A DNA stretch of 64,000 nt from Chalciporus piperatus (GCA_038093975.1 JBBPTG010000072.1:1-64000), one strand, 5' to 3'; shown: positions 41,957-54,908, counted from the stretch's first letter. Translations and numbers: made by a program. The notes: generated by a model from the letters alone, not told the origin.

Positions 41957-43968
41957 CTATTTTTCCTGGTCGCCAACTGCTTCAAGACCCGACAAGAACG
42001 GTATTTCATCCTTGTCGCGGAGAGTATCTCTGTATGGCCATAGAAAGAGCTTCACCATCCGGTCCCCCTCTTCTGTCCCCTCACAGAAGTATTCGAGTTT
42101 CCTCTTCTGCAATGCCACCTTGACCTTTTCAAATTCGAGGAGGTCGCCTTTGACATATCCATATTCGCCAAGGTCGAACTCACGATTCAAACAACACAGC
42201 ATTTCGGCCAGTTGTTCACGCGCGACAATATTTCCAACGATATCTTGCGGGAATTGACTAATGTGGCGGCTTGGATGCGTCTCCGAGTCCTCGAGGACAA
42301 CATCATTCCACCGTAAGTAAAGGGTGGACAAAGATTGCCAAAATCAGACACAGAAGACAGTCCACGAATCATCATGGACGCACCGAAATAGTTGCAGACC
42401 ATATTTCCATGTCTGGCCGGAGATCACATCGAGGGTGACTCGGATTTCGCGGGCCGCTACGTCCGAAATCGGGAGGGGATATGCAGCTGCTTCAAACAAC
42501 TTGTCGTAATGTTTTCGCTTTCGTAGCTCTTCTGCTTCATCCTGCTCGTTGAACTTGACGTTCTTGATGTTGAAACCGCAGAAAGCAGCCCAATGTGCGA
42601 ACATTTCGGGTAACTGGATCCTAAGAGGTATATCGTCGAAGGAAAAGAAGGCTGGTGCCTTGAGCTGTAAGAATGCAGGTCCAATGCAAGTGCCTCGCCA
42701 GTCAATGATGGACGAGAGGGACAAAGGAGAGGCAGATGGGACGTTCCCTATTCGAGGGGTGATGAAAATATCTGATGTGTGCAAATCAGGGTGCCATAAA
42801 ACTGGTCGCGTTTGTTCCTCGAGAGGTGGAATGAGTAATGGAATTAGGTCGGTGTACTCAGAGAGCCGACTGATATGTGCTTCACTGTTAGTGTACCCGG
42901 AGGGGAACACTCGGAACGGATGGTCCAGGAGATGTGGCGTTCCAAAGCGAGGAATCCATTCTTTCTCCCTCTGTGAGGGGGCCTTCATGTAAGCCTCCGC
43001 AGTTCGCCCTTGTATTCAAAACGATCAGAGGTACAGAAGACACATCGAAAAGAACGACTCACAAGGACCTCGATCAATCTCCATGTGCTCCCGCTCACCC
43101 TCCCAGAAGTCGCGACGCACGATGGGCCCAATGCAAAACTCGGAGCTCAGTGGATCTTGAGCAGGCAACGTTTCGAGCAACGTCGGCGCACGAAGAGGAG
43201 CGGGAACATCGTTCTTGTAGTATAGACTTCCATGGTGTGTGAAGCGTAGCTCCAGGAGCTTTCGCTCAAACTCTCCCAGAGTCTTGGCAAATACCCCCTG
43301 CTCAGACTCGTGTGTATTTCCCCATACATCCGAAAGGAGACTCCCTGTCGCTTTCTCCATCAAAATGAATTCAGCGCCGACATCGGTGCTCTCAGCACGA
43401 GAACTCCATGCAAGGACACGCGGGATAGGGAAGGCAAGCTGACGCCGTAAGAAGTCCATGGTAGCAACCTCGCTCGCTGTCGCAAAGTGAGCAGGCCCAG
43501 CGAGGGACGTGGGGAATTTCGCGATGGCTTCGCGACCGGTGTCGAAGCGAAGGAGGAAAACTCTGTTGAAAGTTTCGCTGATCTTGAGCATGTCAGTCAC
43601 GGTGTTTGCGCCAGTCGCTTCGGCTGCAAGCTGACAAAGAGCAGGAATGTTAAACGAGATGGTTCTTGCTTCGTGGTGTTCCTTATTGTTGCATAGCCAG
43701 TTCCCTGACGTGTGCCGATAAATCGAGTGTAGGTCTATGATTACTCGAAGTCAGCAGTGAGCCTTAGGTTGGTCATGAATTATATACCAACTTGCCTGGC
43801 TGAAATTTGAGGTGGGCATTGCTGACCGGAAAACTTGCATTTCTTACGCCCGATAATCTCGGAAGGCAGACTGGGCGCAGTTATTGAATGTTTAGGGAGT
43901 GTGTTCTGAGAGACCAATGTGTTCACTGACGTTTCATTGTTAGTTGCTCGGGTCGTCGAACACTCCAA
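41957..43968 (-). CDS. AIM9-like phosphotransferase-family protein
   Basis: A minus-strand gene with at least four exons. The frame is continuous through DLHSIYRHTSGNWL (near 43725), AEATGANTV, FNRVFLLRFDTGREAIAKFP, FPIPRVLAWSSRA, GAEFILMEKATG, EAYMKAPSQREKEW, VLWHPDLHTSDIF, IIDWRGTCIGPAF, and a C-terminal helical region ending EAVGDQEK at 41957. This matches the fungal aminoglycoside-phosphotransferase-like family that includes yeast Aim9 (altered inheritance of mitochondria). The catalytic-loop block reads HPDLHTSDIF, where most members have Asn at the position of the second Asp; if correct, metal binding may be altered. The first exon (43968 to about 43790, MECSTTRATNN) is the least certain. 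Cellular location and substrate are not known for this family. Confidence 0.8.
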
Positions 43969-45177
43969 GTCGCTGAGGGTGAGGGAGATGCCTTGGTGAC
44001 CGCTAGTGTGGGGTCATTCAATACACGGGTATGGTTGAAGTTTGGTCAATATTTGCCAAGGTCAGTGTCAAATGTCCCTGTCAATGTCAAATGCGATGTC
44101 AAGCTTCAAGCTCGTTCAAGCGATGACTCGGACGATATAGTTCCCGAGATCTGAACTCTCGACAGTGCTCTCGTTTATTTGTATTTCAGGCAAGAAACTT
44201 TCCTGAATGGGGTGTAGCTCTTCGAGGACTGTTCCAAAATGCTTGGATCGGAATTGCTTTGGAATCACACCCCTTTGATATCAATGTGTGTACTTTATCA
44301 CACGAGGCTCGACCGTGCTTCTCACAGTTCCAAACTAAGGAGAAAAGAAAACCCTCTTAGACCTTCGGAGCATTTTGATCGCCTTTCTTGTTCGACCCCG
44401 ATGAGCGCAGGTAAGGATCACATGTTGTGTATTCTTCCACATGTAACCCTCAAGTCAAGTGTCTTACCCAAACGAAGGACCGACGCTCTTCAGATATCAT
44501 TAGGTTGGACAGTCACCGAAAAAAAAGACAATTGAAAGACAAGGACAGTTCATCCCCACGAGGCAGGATCCCAATGAAGGAAGAAAATAGCCGTTTTGAG
44601 TTATCTGACAACTTCACTCAGGTGATCTAGAAAGTTTAGATTTAGGTCTCAAACTCTAACCGCCAATGCACGTGTCCTCCTAGACTCTAGAGTTCAAGCA
44701 CATCCCGAAGGATTGTATATATGGCCAATATGCACCAAGAACTCTGCGACGGAAATCGAATCCTCAGTCCGGGGGTTGACGGTAAGCACTGGAGCACATT
44801 CGCTTCATGTCAGGGCTTATACTTTCGGGAAGGTGTCGCATGAGTCCCGGCACTCCCTGCTTTCTCATTATGTTTTCTAGTCTTGCCTCATATCGCCGAG
44901 CTGGAGGTGAGATCCGTGAATGACGCTCAGACTGACCGGTTTGGACGAGATTGGCTGCGGCACAATAATCAATCGAGTATCTGTCTTTCTGGTCTAGATC
45001 GTCACATGGCGCCGGGGCATATGGGTATACGCACGAATGGAAGTCGAAGGGTCAAATCAGAAACCTCATCCCGACCGAGGTACTGTGATAACCAGTTCGT
45101 GTCGGGAATATATAGTTTACTTTCCAAGGAAAGTCACCAGTCCACTCCCTTCTGCTTCAAGCTGGGTCAAACCAACG
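43969..45177. other. Intergenic, no gene recognised
   Basis: About 1.2 kb. A short imperfect repetition of gtcaatgtcaaatg-like words occurs at 44045-44110. Short frames on the plus strand are not convincing. Confidence 0.45.
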
Positions 45178-46356
45178 ATGTCTGCGATCCCTTCGCCCTC
45201 GTATCCACCGGAACTGTTCAATGAGTACACCACCGTGTTCTTGGGTAACGCCTTAAGCTGTGTTTTCTATGGTGCGCATTCCCCTTGTTGTGGGCTTCAT
45301 GCACATGGACGGTTTAGCTCACACTCAATCGTTGACAGGAATCTATGTGGTTGTTGCTGCGACGAATCTAGTGCTACTTCACAGAAAGCGGTCGCATTTC
45401 CTCTCCTTTTTCACTTGGTCTCAGCTGATCAACACCACGGTCTACGTCGGCATCTCCCTGTCCATCGCAACTCCCCAGTCATTGCTTATCCTCGGCCTGT
45501 TGAGTCCCGATGCAATGTCCCCGTGGCCATATGTGATGGTGGACATTGCGTTCGTCATGAATACATGGTTTTCTGATGCCTTTCTCGTGAGTTTCCCGCT
45601 GACTAGACACGGCATAGTGTTCAAATGAGGCTTCTCAATAATAGCTGTATCGGTGCTATGTTGTCTGGATGGGCAACAAGTACGCCGTTGTTGTCCCTGC
45701 TCTTATTTATCTGGCCACTATCGGTGCTTCGATCGCCTACTTGTGGTCCAGCGCCCATCCAGGCGCGTCATCCAGCACGTCGGCCGTTCAGGCGTTCGGT
45801 AGACCTTACTGGACTTGCTCCATCGCACTCAGCGTCGTTGTCTCTTGTCTCATCTTTGTGAGACTATGGCTCCACCGACGCGCTGCCATGCGCGCCGGCT
45901 CGCGTCAAGCACAAATCTCCCTCGATTTCATGGCCATGACCCTCGAAAGTGCAGTTTTGTACACTGCATTCGGGATCGTCGCTTTGGTGTTGTTCTACCT
46001 GAACAGCCAGCTCGTGAACATATTCTTCCCGATATTGGGTATGGTACAGGTACGTAGCATCCCAAATAACGATTTGGAGGATCGTGCTTGATGCTATCGT
46101 GACGCAGGTGATTGCCCCGGGCTTGATCGTCAACCGCATCGCACGAGGCATCTCCTTCACCACAGACAACCACAGGTGTGTGGACGTCAGTGTCGTGCAT
46201 TCTGCAGCGTCTCCTCGGAAAAACAACGTCGAGACTCGGCAGCGTGACCCGGAGCTTTCAGCTGGGTCTGAGACGGTCTCTGGTACGAACTGCCAAACTG
46301 CACCGCGTAACAACACCTCTACGTCGGTGGCTCAAGCGGTCACGGACGTCGTATGA
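45178..46356 (+). CDS. Lineage-specific seven-helix membrane protein
   Basis: Four exons (45178-45271, 45339-45586, 45645-46049, 46108-46356) join in phase to about 331 aa. Hydrophobic segments: TVFLGNALSCVFYGIYVVVAAT around the first intron, FFTWSQLINTTVYVGISLSI, VMVDIAFVMNTWFSDAFL, YAVVVPALIYLATIGASIAYLW, SIALSVVVSCLIFVRLWL, AVLYTAFGIVALVLFYL, and FFPILGMVQVIAPGLIV. LYRCYVVW after the third helix is the hallmark I associate with a large group of Agaricomycete 7TM-like proteins of unknown function. The tail is Ser/Thr-rich and cytosolic. A receptor role is possible but unproven. The last exon could be followed by another if a donor after NHR is used. Confidence 0.75.
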
Positions 46357-47378
46357 ATGGTATTTCCAGTATAGCTTGCTCGTTGATTTTCCTGTTCGTG
46401 GTTGGTATGTTGTTTACGTCCATGTTTTCGGAGGTCCATCCCGCGGGTCGTTTGTGGCTTCTTGGTAATGCTCTAGGCTTTGCATCCTGGAAGTACAATT
46501 TCAATGTACATTGAAGGTTTACTTGTCAGCGTTGAAACCGATGCTAAAGTGATAGTCAGCTCAGCCAGTGTATGGCACATCGTCTGGATGCCTGAGCGGC
46601 CCGGCTTAGAGGCTTACTTAAGCCAAGTCCGGAGCGTTCCGAGACACCACAGTTTCATCCTGATTTTTTCCTCACAGTGGTCGTCTTCCTTCGAGTCGAA
46701 TTGTCACGACTGGCGACCCCTTCTCGTGTTCGTGTACTCATCAATGTTCTCAGATGCCCAAGCGTCAGCCACATACCTCGCACTGCCGACGTCTGGTTTA
46801 CAGTTTAAAAGTTGCAGCGAGGTAAAAAAAATCCGAATTTGCCTTCCCTCCGAGCCTTCTTGCTACTCGCGCACTAAGTTCTACAGTTGAATAGCTCATG
46901 ATCCGTATGCGAGTACGTGTATTGGCTGTTAATGGGATATACAATACTGGTCCATGCATCCTATCATGAGCTATTCAATTGTCTGGTTCCGTAGTTTGCC
47001 GTAGAAGCTTGCTCGGTTTATCCACTCGCTGGATCGTGGATGAACGATAGCTACGACTCGCTCGGGATTGGATTTCGGCGATTCTACGGAATTCGTCACG
47101 AGCATCCATGATCCTGCTGGTGGGCACAAAGTTCCGTGATCCTTTGTGGGTGCAAGGTGATGCTCCCTTCTACAGCTTATCAGCCTACGTGGATAAAAAC
47201 TTGCCAATTGGGCACAGCGATGATCTATGAATAACGAATAAACCTTCTATTCAAGGTTCAGAAGGGCGTGTACCCCGTGCTCGACTTGCTGTGCACTCCA
47301 ATTGAACACCCTCATAAACCCTCCCCCCACCGTACTATTTCCCAGCACAGGCTGCCTTTTTTTTTCAACTCGTCGTCA
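46357..47378. other. Intergenic containing a hairpin
   Basis: About 1 kb between the 7TM gene and the giant helicase gene. Apart from the inverted repeat at 46887-46978, nothing is recognised. A poly-T/CT tract just before the ATG at 47379 is typical of fungal promoters. Confidence 0.5.
46887..46978. repeat. Perfect inverted repeat (16-base arms, 60-base loop)
   Basis: TTGAATAGCTCATGAT at 46887-46902 and its exact reverse complement at 46963-46978. It could be a small MITE-like footprint or a transcript 3' hairpin. It has no coding content. Confidence 0.6.
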
Positions 47379-50300
47379 ATGGACCAAACTCGCGCTAATC
47401 AACGTGCTAATCGACTCAATCGACGTTTCAACGACGTTCTACATGGCAGAGCTGAGATCGACCCTCGCAACTCTCACCTCTTCCTCGAGGGCATTTGTGC
47501 TCAAGAGGATCCCGCAAAGTGTGTGGGTAGTCTTGTCGCCAGCCCTCATGGCCCCTCTTCACTCCAGAATGCAATGCGCTTTGATCTCTCCCTGGCATTT
47601 TTCAACGGTCTTGGGACTGAGGTTCTCGAATACTTATTCCGCACAGCTGACCTCGGCGGAGGTGTTTTTGATCATCTTCTTATCGCAATCGTGGAGCCAC
47701 CCGTTTTTTGGTCGGCTTTCGTGCGGGAGTTCGAGGAGGGACGTTTGACGGAGAACGCTCCGCTCATTTTCGCAAAGCTCCTCGACAAGATGATCACCCT
47801 CAAGGGTAGAGAAACCTCTCCTTACAGAGAGCTCGCCTCGAAACCATCCATCATTCACAGGTTAATCGAATCCTCGAACCACGAAATAAGGGAGATCGGC
47901 CACCATATCAAACACATCCTCGCTGCCTTTGCCTTTGGCGCTGATCCCAGCGGTGTGTCGGGCCCTGGGGGGCGACATGATAACGACTTCCCAAACTTCC
48001 GCGACATCGCCATCCTTCCCACTGCCGATGAGATCCTCAGCAAACAACCCCCTTTCATCCGCCCTGCCAACGTTCTCGATGACCCCGAGGCCGCGGATAC
48101 CCGCGTCGGGGACTATCTTGATAACACCTTTCGCATGTTGAGGGAGGATATGATTTACGAGATGAGGGAGGAGTTGCAGATTGCGTTGGGAAAGAAGCCG
48201 GGGAAGCATCGTGGCATGCACCTGGAAGGGCTGTCCATGGTCGACGTTTACACAGGATCCCACGACAGAGGCACGCGCTGGGGACTGGTTCTTCAGTGCC
48301 ATCGCGACTTCCCACAACTCAAGGGGTTGAAGGAACTCCAAGACCGAGAGAAATTCTTGAAGGACGACCCCATCGGAAGCAAGATCCTCAGACATCAGTC
48401 ACTCGCCTGCCTTATGGCCGACAAAGACATCGTTGGCTTCGCCACGATATTTCGTGCAGAAGATCTACTCGCACAGAATCCTCCTCGCATCGTCCTCCAG
48501 CTCGATGGAGAAACCAGTACATCGAAAACCCTCCTTCACCTGATTACATCCAAAAATGTCAAGCTTCTTCAGATCGACACTGCTGTCTTCGCGTTTGAGC
48601 CAGTGCTCAAAGCTCTCCAGAACATGAAGCTCGTCCCGCTATCCGACGAATTGTTATCCTGGACGGAGGGGCGCGCGCCTCAAACACCCCCCATCCAAGC
48701 CGATGAAGTCATCGAAGCGCTCGTACAAGATTCTTCCAGGGATTTACGCTCCGTTATCGACACATCCAAATCAGTTCGCCTCGACAGTTCGCAAGCGGCC
48801 TCTCTTCTTGCTGGCCTAAAACAATCTGTATCGTTGATTCAAGGCCCGCCCGGTGCGTACCTGCCATCGATCTGTTCGTCCGTGGGTCTGATTCTCCGCT
48901 TCGTCGTGTGCTAGGTACCGGAAAGTCGTTCATCGGCGCTCTTCTTGCGAAAGCGCTGCACCAATATACCTCTCAAAGCATTCTCGTCGTCTGTTACACC
49001 AATCACGCGCTGGATCAATTCCTTGAAGATCTTATGGACATCGGCATTCCCGCTGATACAATCGTTCGTATCGGGGGTCGCGCGAGTACGAGCGTGCAAC
49101 ACCTTTCATTGCAAAAACGCTCTGGCCCTCCTCGAACCAGGGCGGAGTGGACTTTAATCGACCAGACCAAAACTCAGGCTGGTTTTCTCGTGGGGCGTCT
49201 ACAACAATCCTTCCAGGATCTCTTGAAAGCGGATCGTAGCGTCACGCTTAGCGCCATTCTCACCCACATAGAGTTTGAGGACCCTGACTTTTGGGATGCA
49301 TTCCAGATTCCCGCTCGCGACGGATTACAGATCGTGGGAAAGAAGGGAAAGCCTATCGACCAGGACTTTCTCCTCCGGTCGTGGTCAAACGGGTGGGATG
49401 CAGGGAGATTTAAGAACGAGCCCAACGTCCGCGAAGCTTCCCATATTTGGACCATGGACCTACCTTCTCGTACCGCCCTTATTGCCAAGTGGAAAGGCGA
49501 GATCATCAAAGACCTTCTCGCGGATATCTGCACGGTTGGAAGGGACTATAACAATGCTCAAGATGACTTGACTCGCAAGTACGCGGAGTCCACGGTCACC
49601 ACGTTGAAGGGGAAGCGAATCATCGGGTGCACGACTACCGGTGCTGCGAAGTACGCAGAGGATCTGGCGGCCGTCAGTCCGGATGTGCTGCTCGTCGAAG
49701 AAGCTGGAGAGATCCTGGAGAGCCATATCTTGACGGCATTGGGTGAAAAGACGACCCAGATGATACTCATTGGCGACCACAAGTATGTGTCGGATTGAAC
49801 TCGATTTTTCCGACAAGGCTGACATCTCTCTTAGACAGCTCCGTCCGAAAGTGAACAACTACCAGCTGACGGTCGAGAAGGGGGAAGGATACGACCTCAA
49901 TCGATCGCTCTTCGAACGCCTCGTGTTGAAGGAATTCCCCCATCAGACTCTATCCACACAACACCGCATGCGGCCTGAGATCTCCGCCTTCATCCGCGCC
50001 TTGACCTACCCCGAACTTCAAGACCATACTAGTACGCACAACCGGCCAGATATCCGTGGCGTACAGTCCAATGTCATCTTCGTCAATCATGCTCACCCCG
50101 AGGTTGAGGAGGCACAGATTGCGGATCGCAGGGATGTTGGGTCCACTTCCTCGAAGCAAAACACGTACGAGGTCGAGATGGTCCTGAAGATCATCCGTTA
50201 CCTCAAACAACAAGGATACAAAAACACCGATATCGTTGTTCTGACGCCTTATTTGGGCCAAATGTACAAACTTCGTGAGGCGATGATGAAGGACGACGAC

Positions 50301-53300
50301 CCGGTACTGAACGATCTTGATGCAAACGATCTGCGAAAGGCGGGATTAGTGACTCAGCCTTCGTCTGTGGCCACCAAATCGAAACAACCTGGAATACGAT
50401 TGGCGACGATCGGTAAGGCTCTACTGCGTGATGATTTTGATTGGACGTAACCTCGCCTTCACCACAGATAACTACCAGGGCGAAGAGAGCCACATTGTCA
50501 TCGCCAGTCTGACCCGATCTAATAACAATAACATGATCGGGTTCATGGACTCCCCAGAGCGTCTGAACGTTCTGATCTCTCGAGCACGGGACGGACTGAT
50601 CCTGATCGGCAACTCCCACACGTTCGTCAACTCCAGGAAAGGCGGTGCGCTCTGGACAGAGTTCTTCTCGATGTTGGAGAAAGGCAAATACGTTTACAAC
50701 GGTTTCCCGATGAAATGCGAAAAGCACCCTACGCGTACCATCACGGTTAGCCAATCCCAAGAGTTCGACGACCGAGCTCCAGATGGTGGATGTACAGAGC
50801 TTTGGTAAGCATTATCATGTCACCCGGAACTTGGTCTCATTCCTGTTCGCTCACTATCAACAGCGGTGTGATCCTCCAATGCCAGGTTCATCCCTGTCCC
50901 AAGAAATGTCATCCACTACGCTTTGGTCCTGGGCAGCCTGACGTCCATCTTACGATGTTGTGCACGCATCAACTTAAAGACACATGTTCCGCCGGCGTTC
51001 ATACAATGACTTGGAAATGCCACCAAGAACGTCCTGCAACCTGTGCAGCATGCGATCGCCTAGCGAAACGTCTGGAGAAGCAAGCTCTGTTGGATATCAA
51101 GGCCCAGGAAACACGTGATAAGGAGCAACACGAACATGACATCAGGATGACGGAGCTTCACGCAAAACTGCAGTTCCAACAGGAGGCGCTGAACGATATC
51201 AAGGCACAAAAGGACCGCGAGGACGAGATCGAACAAAAACAGAAGGAGATCGAGGGTACGAAGCAGAAGGTCCGTGATGCGGAGAACGCGGCGAAACAGG
51301 CCGCCGCGCAGGCGTCTCAGAAACAGGCTCAAGGCACCGCCAACAGTACTGCTCAGTCCAACAACGCACCTCCACCTCCACCTCCACCCCCTCTCCCGAT
51401 GTTCCCATCGGCAGCGAGAGATAAGTGGGAGAATCAGAAACGCGTCGATGGGGTGCAAAATGCTGCTATCGACAAAATCATGGGTATGACTGGGCTTGAA
51501 CAAGTCAAGGAGCAGATCATGCGAATCAAAGGCACCATTGACACGATGAACCGTCAAGGCGTACCTATCAACAAGGAGCGTCTCAACCTTGTCCTATTGG
51601 GTAATCCAGGAACCGGTAAGATGCTTTGCTGCTCGAAAAGCCAAATGATTGAGTTGAGTGTGGTGCCATAGGGAAAACGACAGTCGCGAGGCTCTATGCA
51701 GAATTCCTTGAGTCCATCAATGCTCTTCCTGGAAAAGCGTTTATGGAGACCACAGGCTCGAAACTTTCCTTCGATGGGGTACAAGGTGCTCAGAAAATGA
51801 TCGACGACGCACTCAAGGCTGGCGGAGGGGCTATTTTCATCGACGAGGCCTATCAACTCGTCAGCGAGCACGACCAATCTGGGAGACAAGTCTTGGATTT
51901 CCTCCTCGCCGAGATGGAAAACAAAGTCGGCACACTCGTCTTCATCCTCGCTGGGTATAGCAAACAGATGGAAAAGTTCTTTGAGCACAATCCTGGGCTA
52001 CCGAGTCGAGTGCCCTATCAGCTCACGTTCGCTGATTATACGGACAAGGAACTCCTCTCTATGCTGGAAGACCTCGTTTACAAGTACTACACCGGCCGGA
52101 TGAAAGTCGAAGATGGCATCAACGGGCTGTACGCTCGCATCGCGGTCAGGCGTCTGGGTCGTGGACGAGGCAGACCTGGCTTCGGAAATGCCCGTGCGTT
52201 ACAAAACATGTTCGCCAAGATCCGCGAGCGTCAGACCGAGCGGGCCGAGAAGGAAAGAGGATCGGGAATACAGGTGGACGATTTCCTGCTGACCAAGGAA
52301 GATATGATTGGGCCCGATCCCTCCAAGATCTTGCCCAGTAGCGCGCCATGGACAAAGCTCCAGGGACTCATCGGCTTGGAGTCCGTCAAGGAATCGGTGC
52401 GGAACTTCTTTGCGCTTCTGGAAACCAACTATGAGAGAGAGCTTGTGGAGAAGGAGCCGATGCAGATGTCTCTGAACAGGGTATTCCTCGGCTCACCAGG
52501 AACGGGCAAGACGTCGGTCGCCAAGCTGTACGGTCAAATACTCTCGGACCTCGGCATGCTCAGCAACGGAGAAGGCGAGTAATATCTCTCCCATACTGTA
52601 TCGTGTTGGTCTGACGCATCCTTCCAGTGGTTGTCAAGAATCCCGCCGACTTCATCGGAGCTCACCTGGGCCAATCAGAGCAGAATACAAAGTCGATCCT
52701 CGAGAGTACACGTGGTAAAGTGCTCGTCATTGACGAGGTTAGTCGACTCGGTACTTGAACGAACATACCCACTGACTAGTACCTCAGGCGTACATGTTGT
52801 ATGGCGGCAAGAGTACAACAGATCCATACAAGACATCGGTCATTGATACTATGGTTGCTGAGATCCAAAGCGTCCCGGGGGAAGACCGCTGTGTCCTTCT
52901 GCTCGGTTACAAAGATCAAATGGAGGAAATGTTCCAGGTGAGTTGAGAATGTAATCAACTTCTACAAGGAACCTCACGAAACGTGTGATAGAATGTCAAC
53001 CCTGGGCTTGCTCGTCGATTCGCGATAGAGAATGCCTTCAACTTCGATGACTTTACGGAACCCCAGCTCATGAAGATTCTCGAATACAAGCTCAAAGAAC
53101 AGGATTTGTCCGCCACTGACGAAGCCAAGCAGGTTGCTGGAGAGCTTTTAAGCCGACTAAAGAATAGACCAAACTTTGGCAACGCTGGAGAAGTCGAAAA
53201 TGTGTTGGGGCAGGCGAAAGCTCGGTATCAGAAGCGGATGGCCTCCGTGCCAGCGTCCCAAAGGATGGATGTGATATTCGATCCACAAGACTTTGATCCT

Positions 53301-54908
53301 GATTTCAACCGGAGTCAAGGCGCGTCCACGAACCTTGCTAAGATGTTCGCGGATGTCGTGGGTTGCGAAGAGGTGATACGCAAACTTGACGGATATCAGA
53401 AGATCGCGCAAGCTATGAAAGGGAAAGGCCTTGATATGCGTACCCAGATACCGAGCAACTTTGTGTTCAAAGGGCCACCTGGTAAGCGATCGTTACTTGG
53501 TAATCATAAGCAGTGCTCATAGCGAATAGGAACTGGGAAGACAACTACCGCACGCAAGCTCGGTCGGGTATACTACGATATGGGTTTCCTATCATCCCCG
53601 GACGTCGTCGAATGCTCTGCAACTGACCTGGTCGGCCAGTACGTAGGGCAAACGGGACCCAAGACGAAGGGAGTGTTCGAGAAAGCCCTCGGAAAGGTAC
53701 TCTTCATCGATGAAGCTTATCGCCTAAGCGAAGGTCATTTCGCGAAGGAGGCGATGGACGAAATTGTAGGGCTGATGACTCACGACCGGTTCATCAACAA
53801 GCTCGTCATCATCCTGGCAGGGTATGACAATGAGATGAACACTCTCCTTGCTGTCAATCCCGGCCTCTCCAGTCGTTTCTCCGAGGAGATCATCTTCCAG
53901 AACATGTCCTCGGAGCAATGTCTAGAGCTTCTTGACAAAGACCTGCAGAAGAACGAGATCGTTGTTCCTGAGCTCAGCGACAAGACGTCCTCAATGTATA
54001 TCGTAATGGAAGGCATGATCGGCCAGATGTCAGCACTCCCGTCTTGGGGCAACGCACGCGACGTCAAGACGCTCGGAAAGAGAATGACCCAGAAGGCTTT
54101 TGCGAACTTGGCCAATGGCGGGGCTTCCCAGTCCCTTTCAGCTGACGAGGCCGTTATCGTTATGAAGGACACGTTGCAGGAACAACAAGCGCGGCAACGC
54201 ATCGCACGCACAGCTGAACCATCCTCGCACTCGATCCCGATGGCCAGTATGAATGGCCCTGCTCCTCCACCCCCTTCAACGTCCACATCGACAAGTCAGG
54301 CATCTAAGCAAGCTCCTCCTCCACCCCCACCATCCTCTCCACCAAACGAGCCACCTGCGCAAGAACAACGCACGAAACGACAGCCACCTCCGAAGGCGTC
54401 GACTCAGGAGCAGACTCCGAACCACCCAGTTGCGCGCCGTGACCCCGGAGTGTCTGATGCTATCTGGAACCAATTGCAGGCAGACATCGCGGCGCAAGAG
54501 GCGGAGAAGAGAATGGCTGTAGAGGAAGAACGTCGACTTTCTGAGGAACTGCAAAAGGCCGAAAAGGAACAGCGGGCAGCAAAGACGCGTTCAGCGGCGC
54601 TGGAGCGTGCGAAGGTGGCAGCGAAGGACAACCTGGAGAAGCAGAAAGAGATCGAGCGTCAGCTTGAGGAGGCACGTCGCCGTGAAGCAGAAGTGAAGGC
54701 TGCGAGGGAGAGGGCTGCCGCCGCTCTTAGAAAGAAGCAGGAGGAGGAAAAGCAAAAGAGGCAGAAAGAGTTGGAAATGCAACGGAAGCTCGGCTTTATG
54801 GGTCTATGTCCCATGGGATTTCAGTGGGTGAGACAGGGAGGTGGGTACCGGTGTGCAGGAGGTAGTCATTTCATTTCGCATGGCCAACTTCAAGGTCAGG
54901 GGTACTAA
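47379..54908 (+). CDS. Giant SF1 helicase fused to three CbbX/SpoVK-type AAA+ modules
   Basis: Ten exons: 47379-48852, 48915-49782, 49835-50412, 50468-50804, 50864-51615, 51672-52574, 52628-52737, 52788-52937, 52992-53481 and 53530-54908. They keep one frame for about 2346 aa. Residues 1-470 are unassigned. An Upf1/ZNFX1-like SF1 helicase follows: LIQGPPGTGKSFIGALLAKA (near 490), CYTNHALDQFLEDL, LLVEEAGEILE, ILIGDHKQLRP, STQHRMRPEIS, DNYQGEESHIVIASLTRSN and LNVLISRARDGLILIGN (near 1010). Next comes a Cys/His-rich stretch (CQVHPCPKKCH, CSAGVHTMTWKC, CAACDR) like NFX1 zinc fingers, a coiled coil and a proline run. Three AAA+ modules carry Walker A at about 1333 (GNPGTGKTT), 1615 (GSPGTGKTS) and 1886 (GPPGTGKTT), each with a Walker B of type IDEAYxL and an NPGLxxR arginine region. 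A charged coiled coil and a small Cys-containing end (CPMGFQWVR) close it. All four P-loops look intact. Roles in RNA surveillance or defence are inference only. Confidence 0.85.

Noticed and set aside
47268..47378. Upstream in-frame ATG at 47268 as the start of the giant protein
   Set aside because: The 37 extra residues have no match in the paralogue, whose N terminus aligns with the ATG at 47379; the sequence is CT-rich promoter-like.
47379..54908. Bacterial origin or contamination because of SpoVK/CbbX-like modules
   Set aside because: The gene has nine spliceosomal introns with fungal-type borders, and its base composition is like its neighbours; the modules are embedded in a eukaryotic helicase gene.
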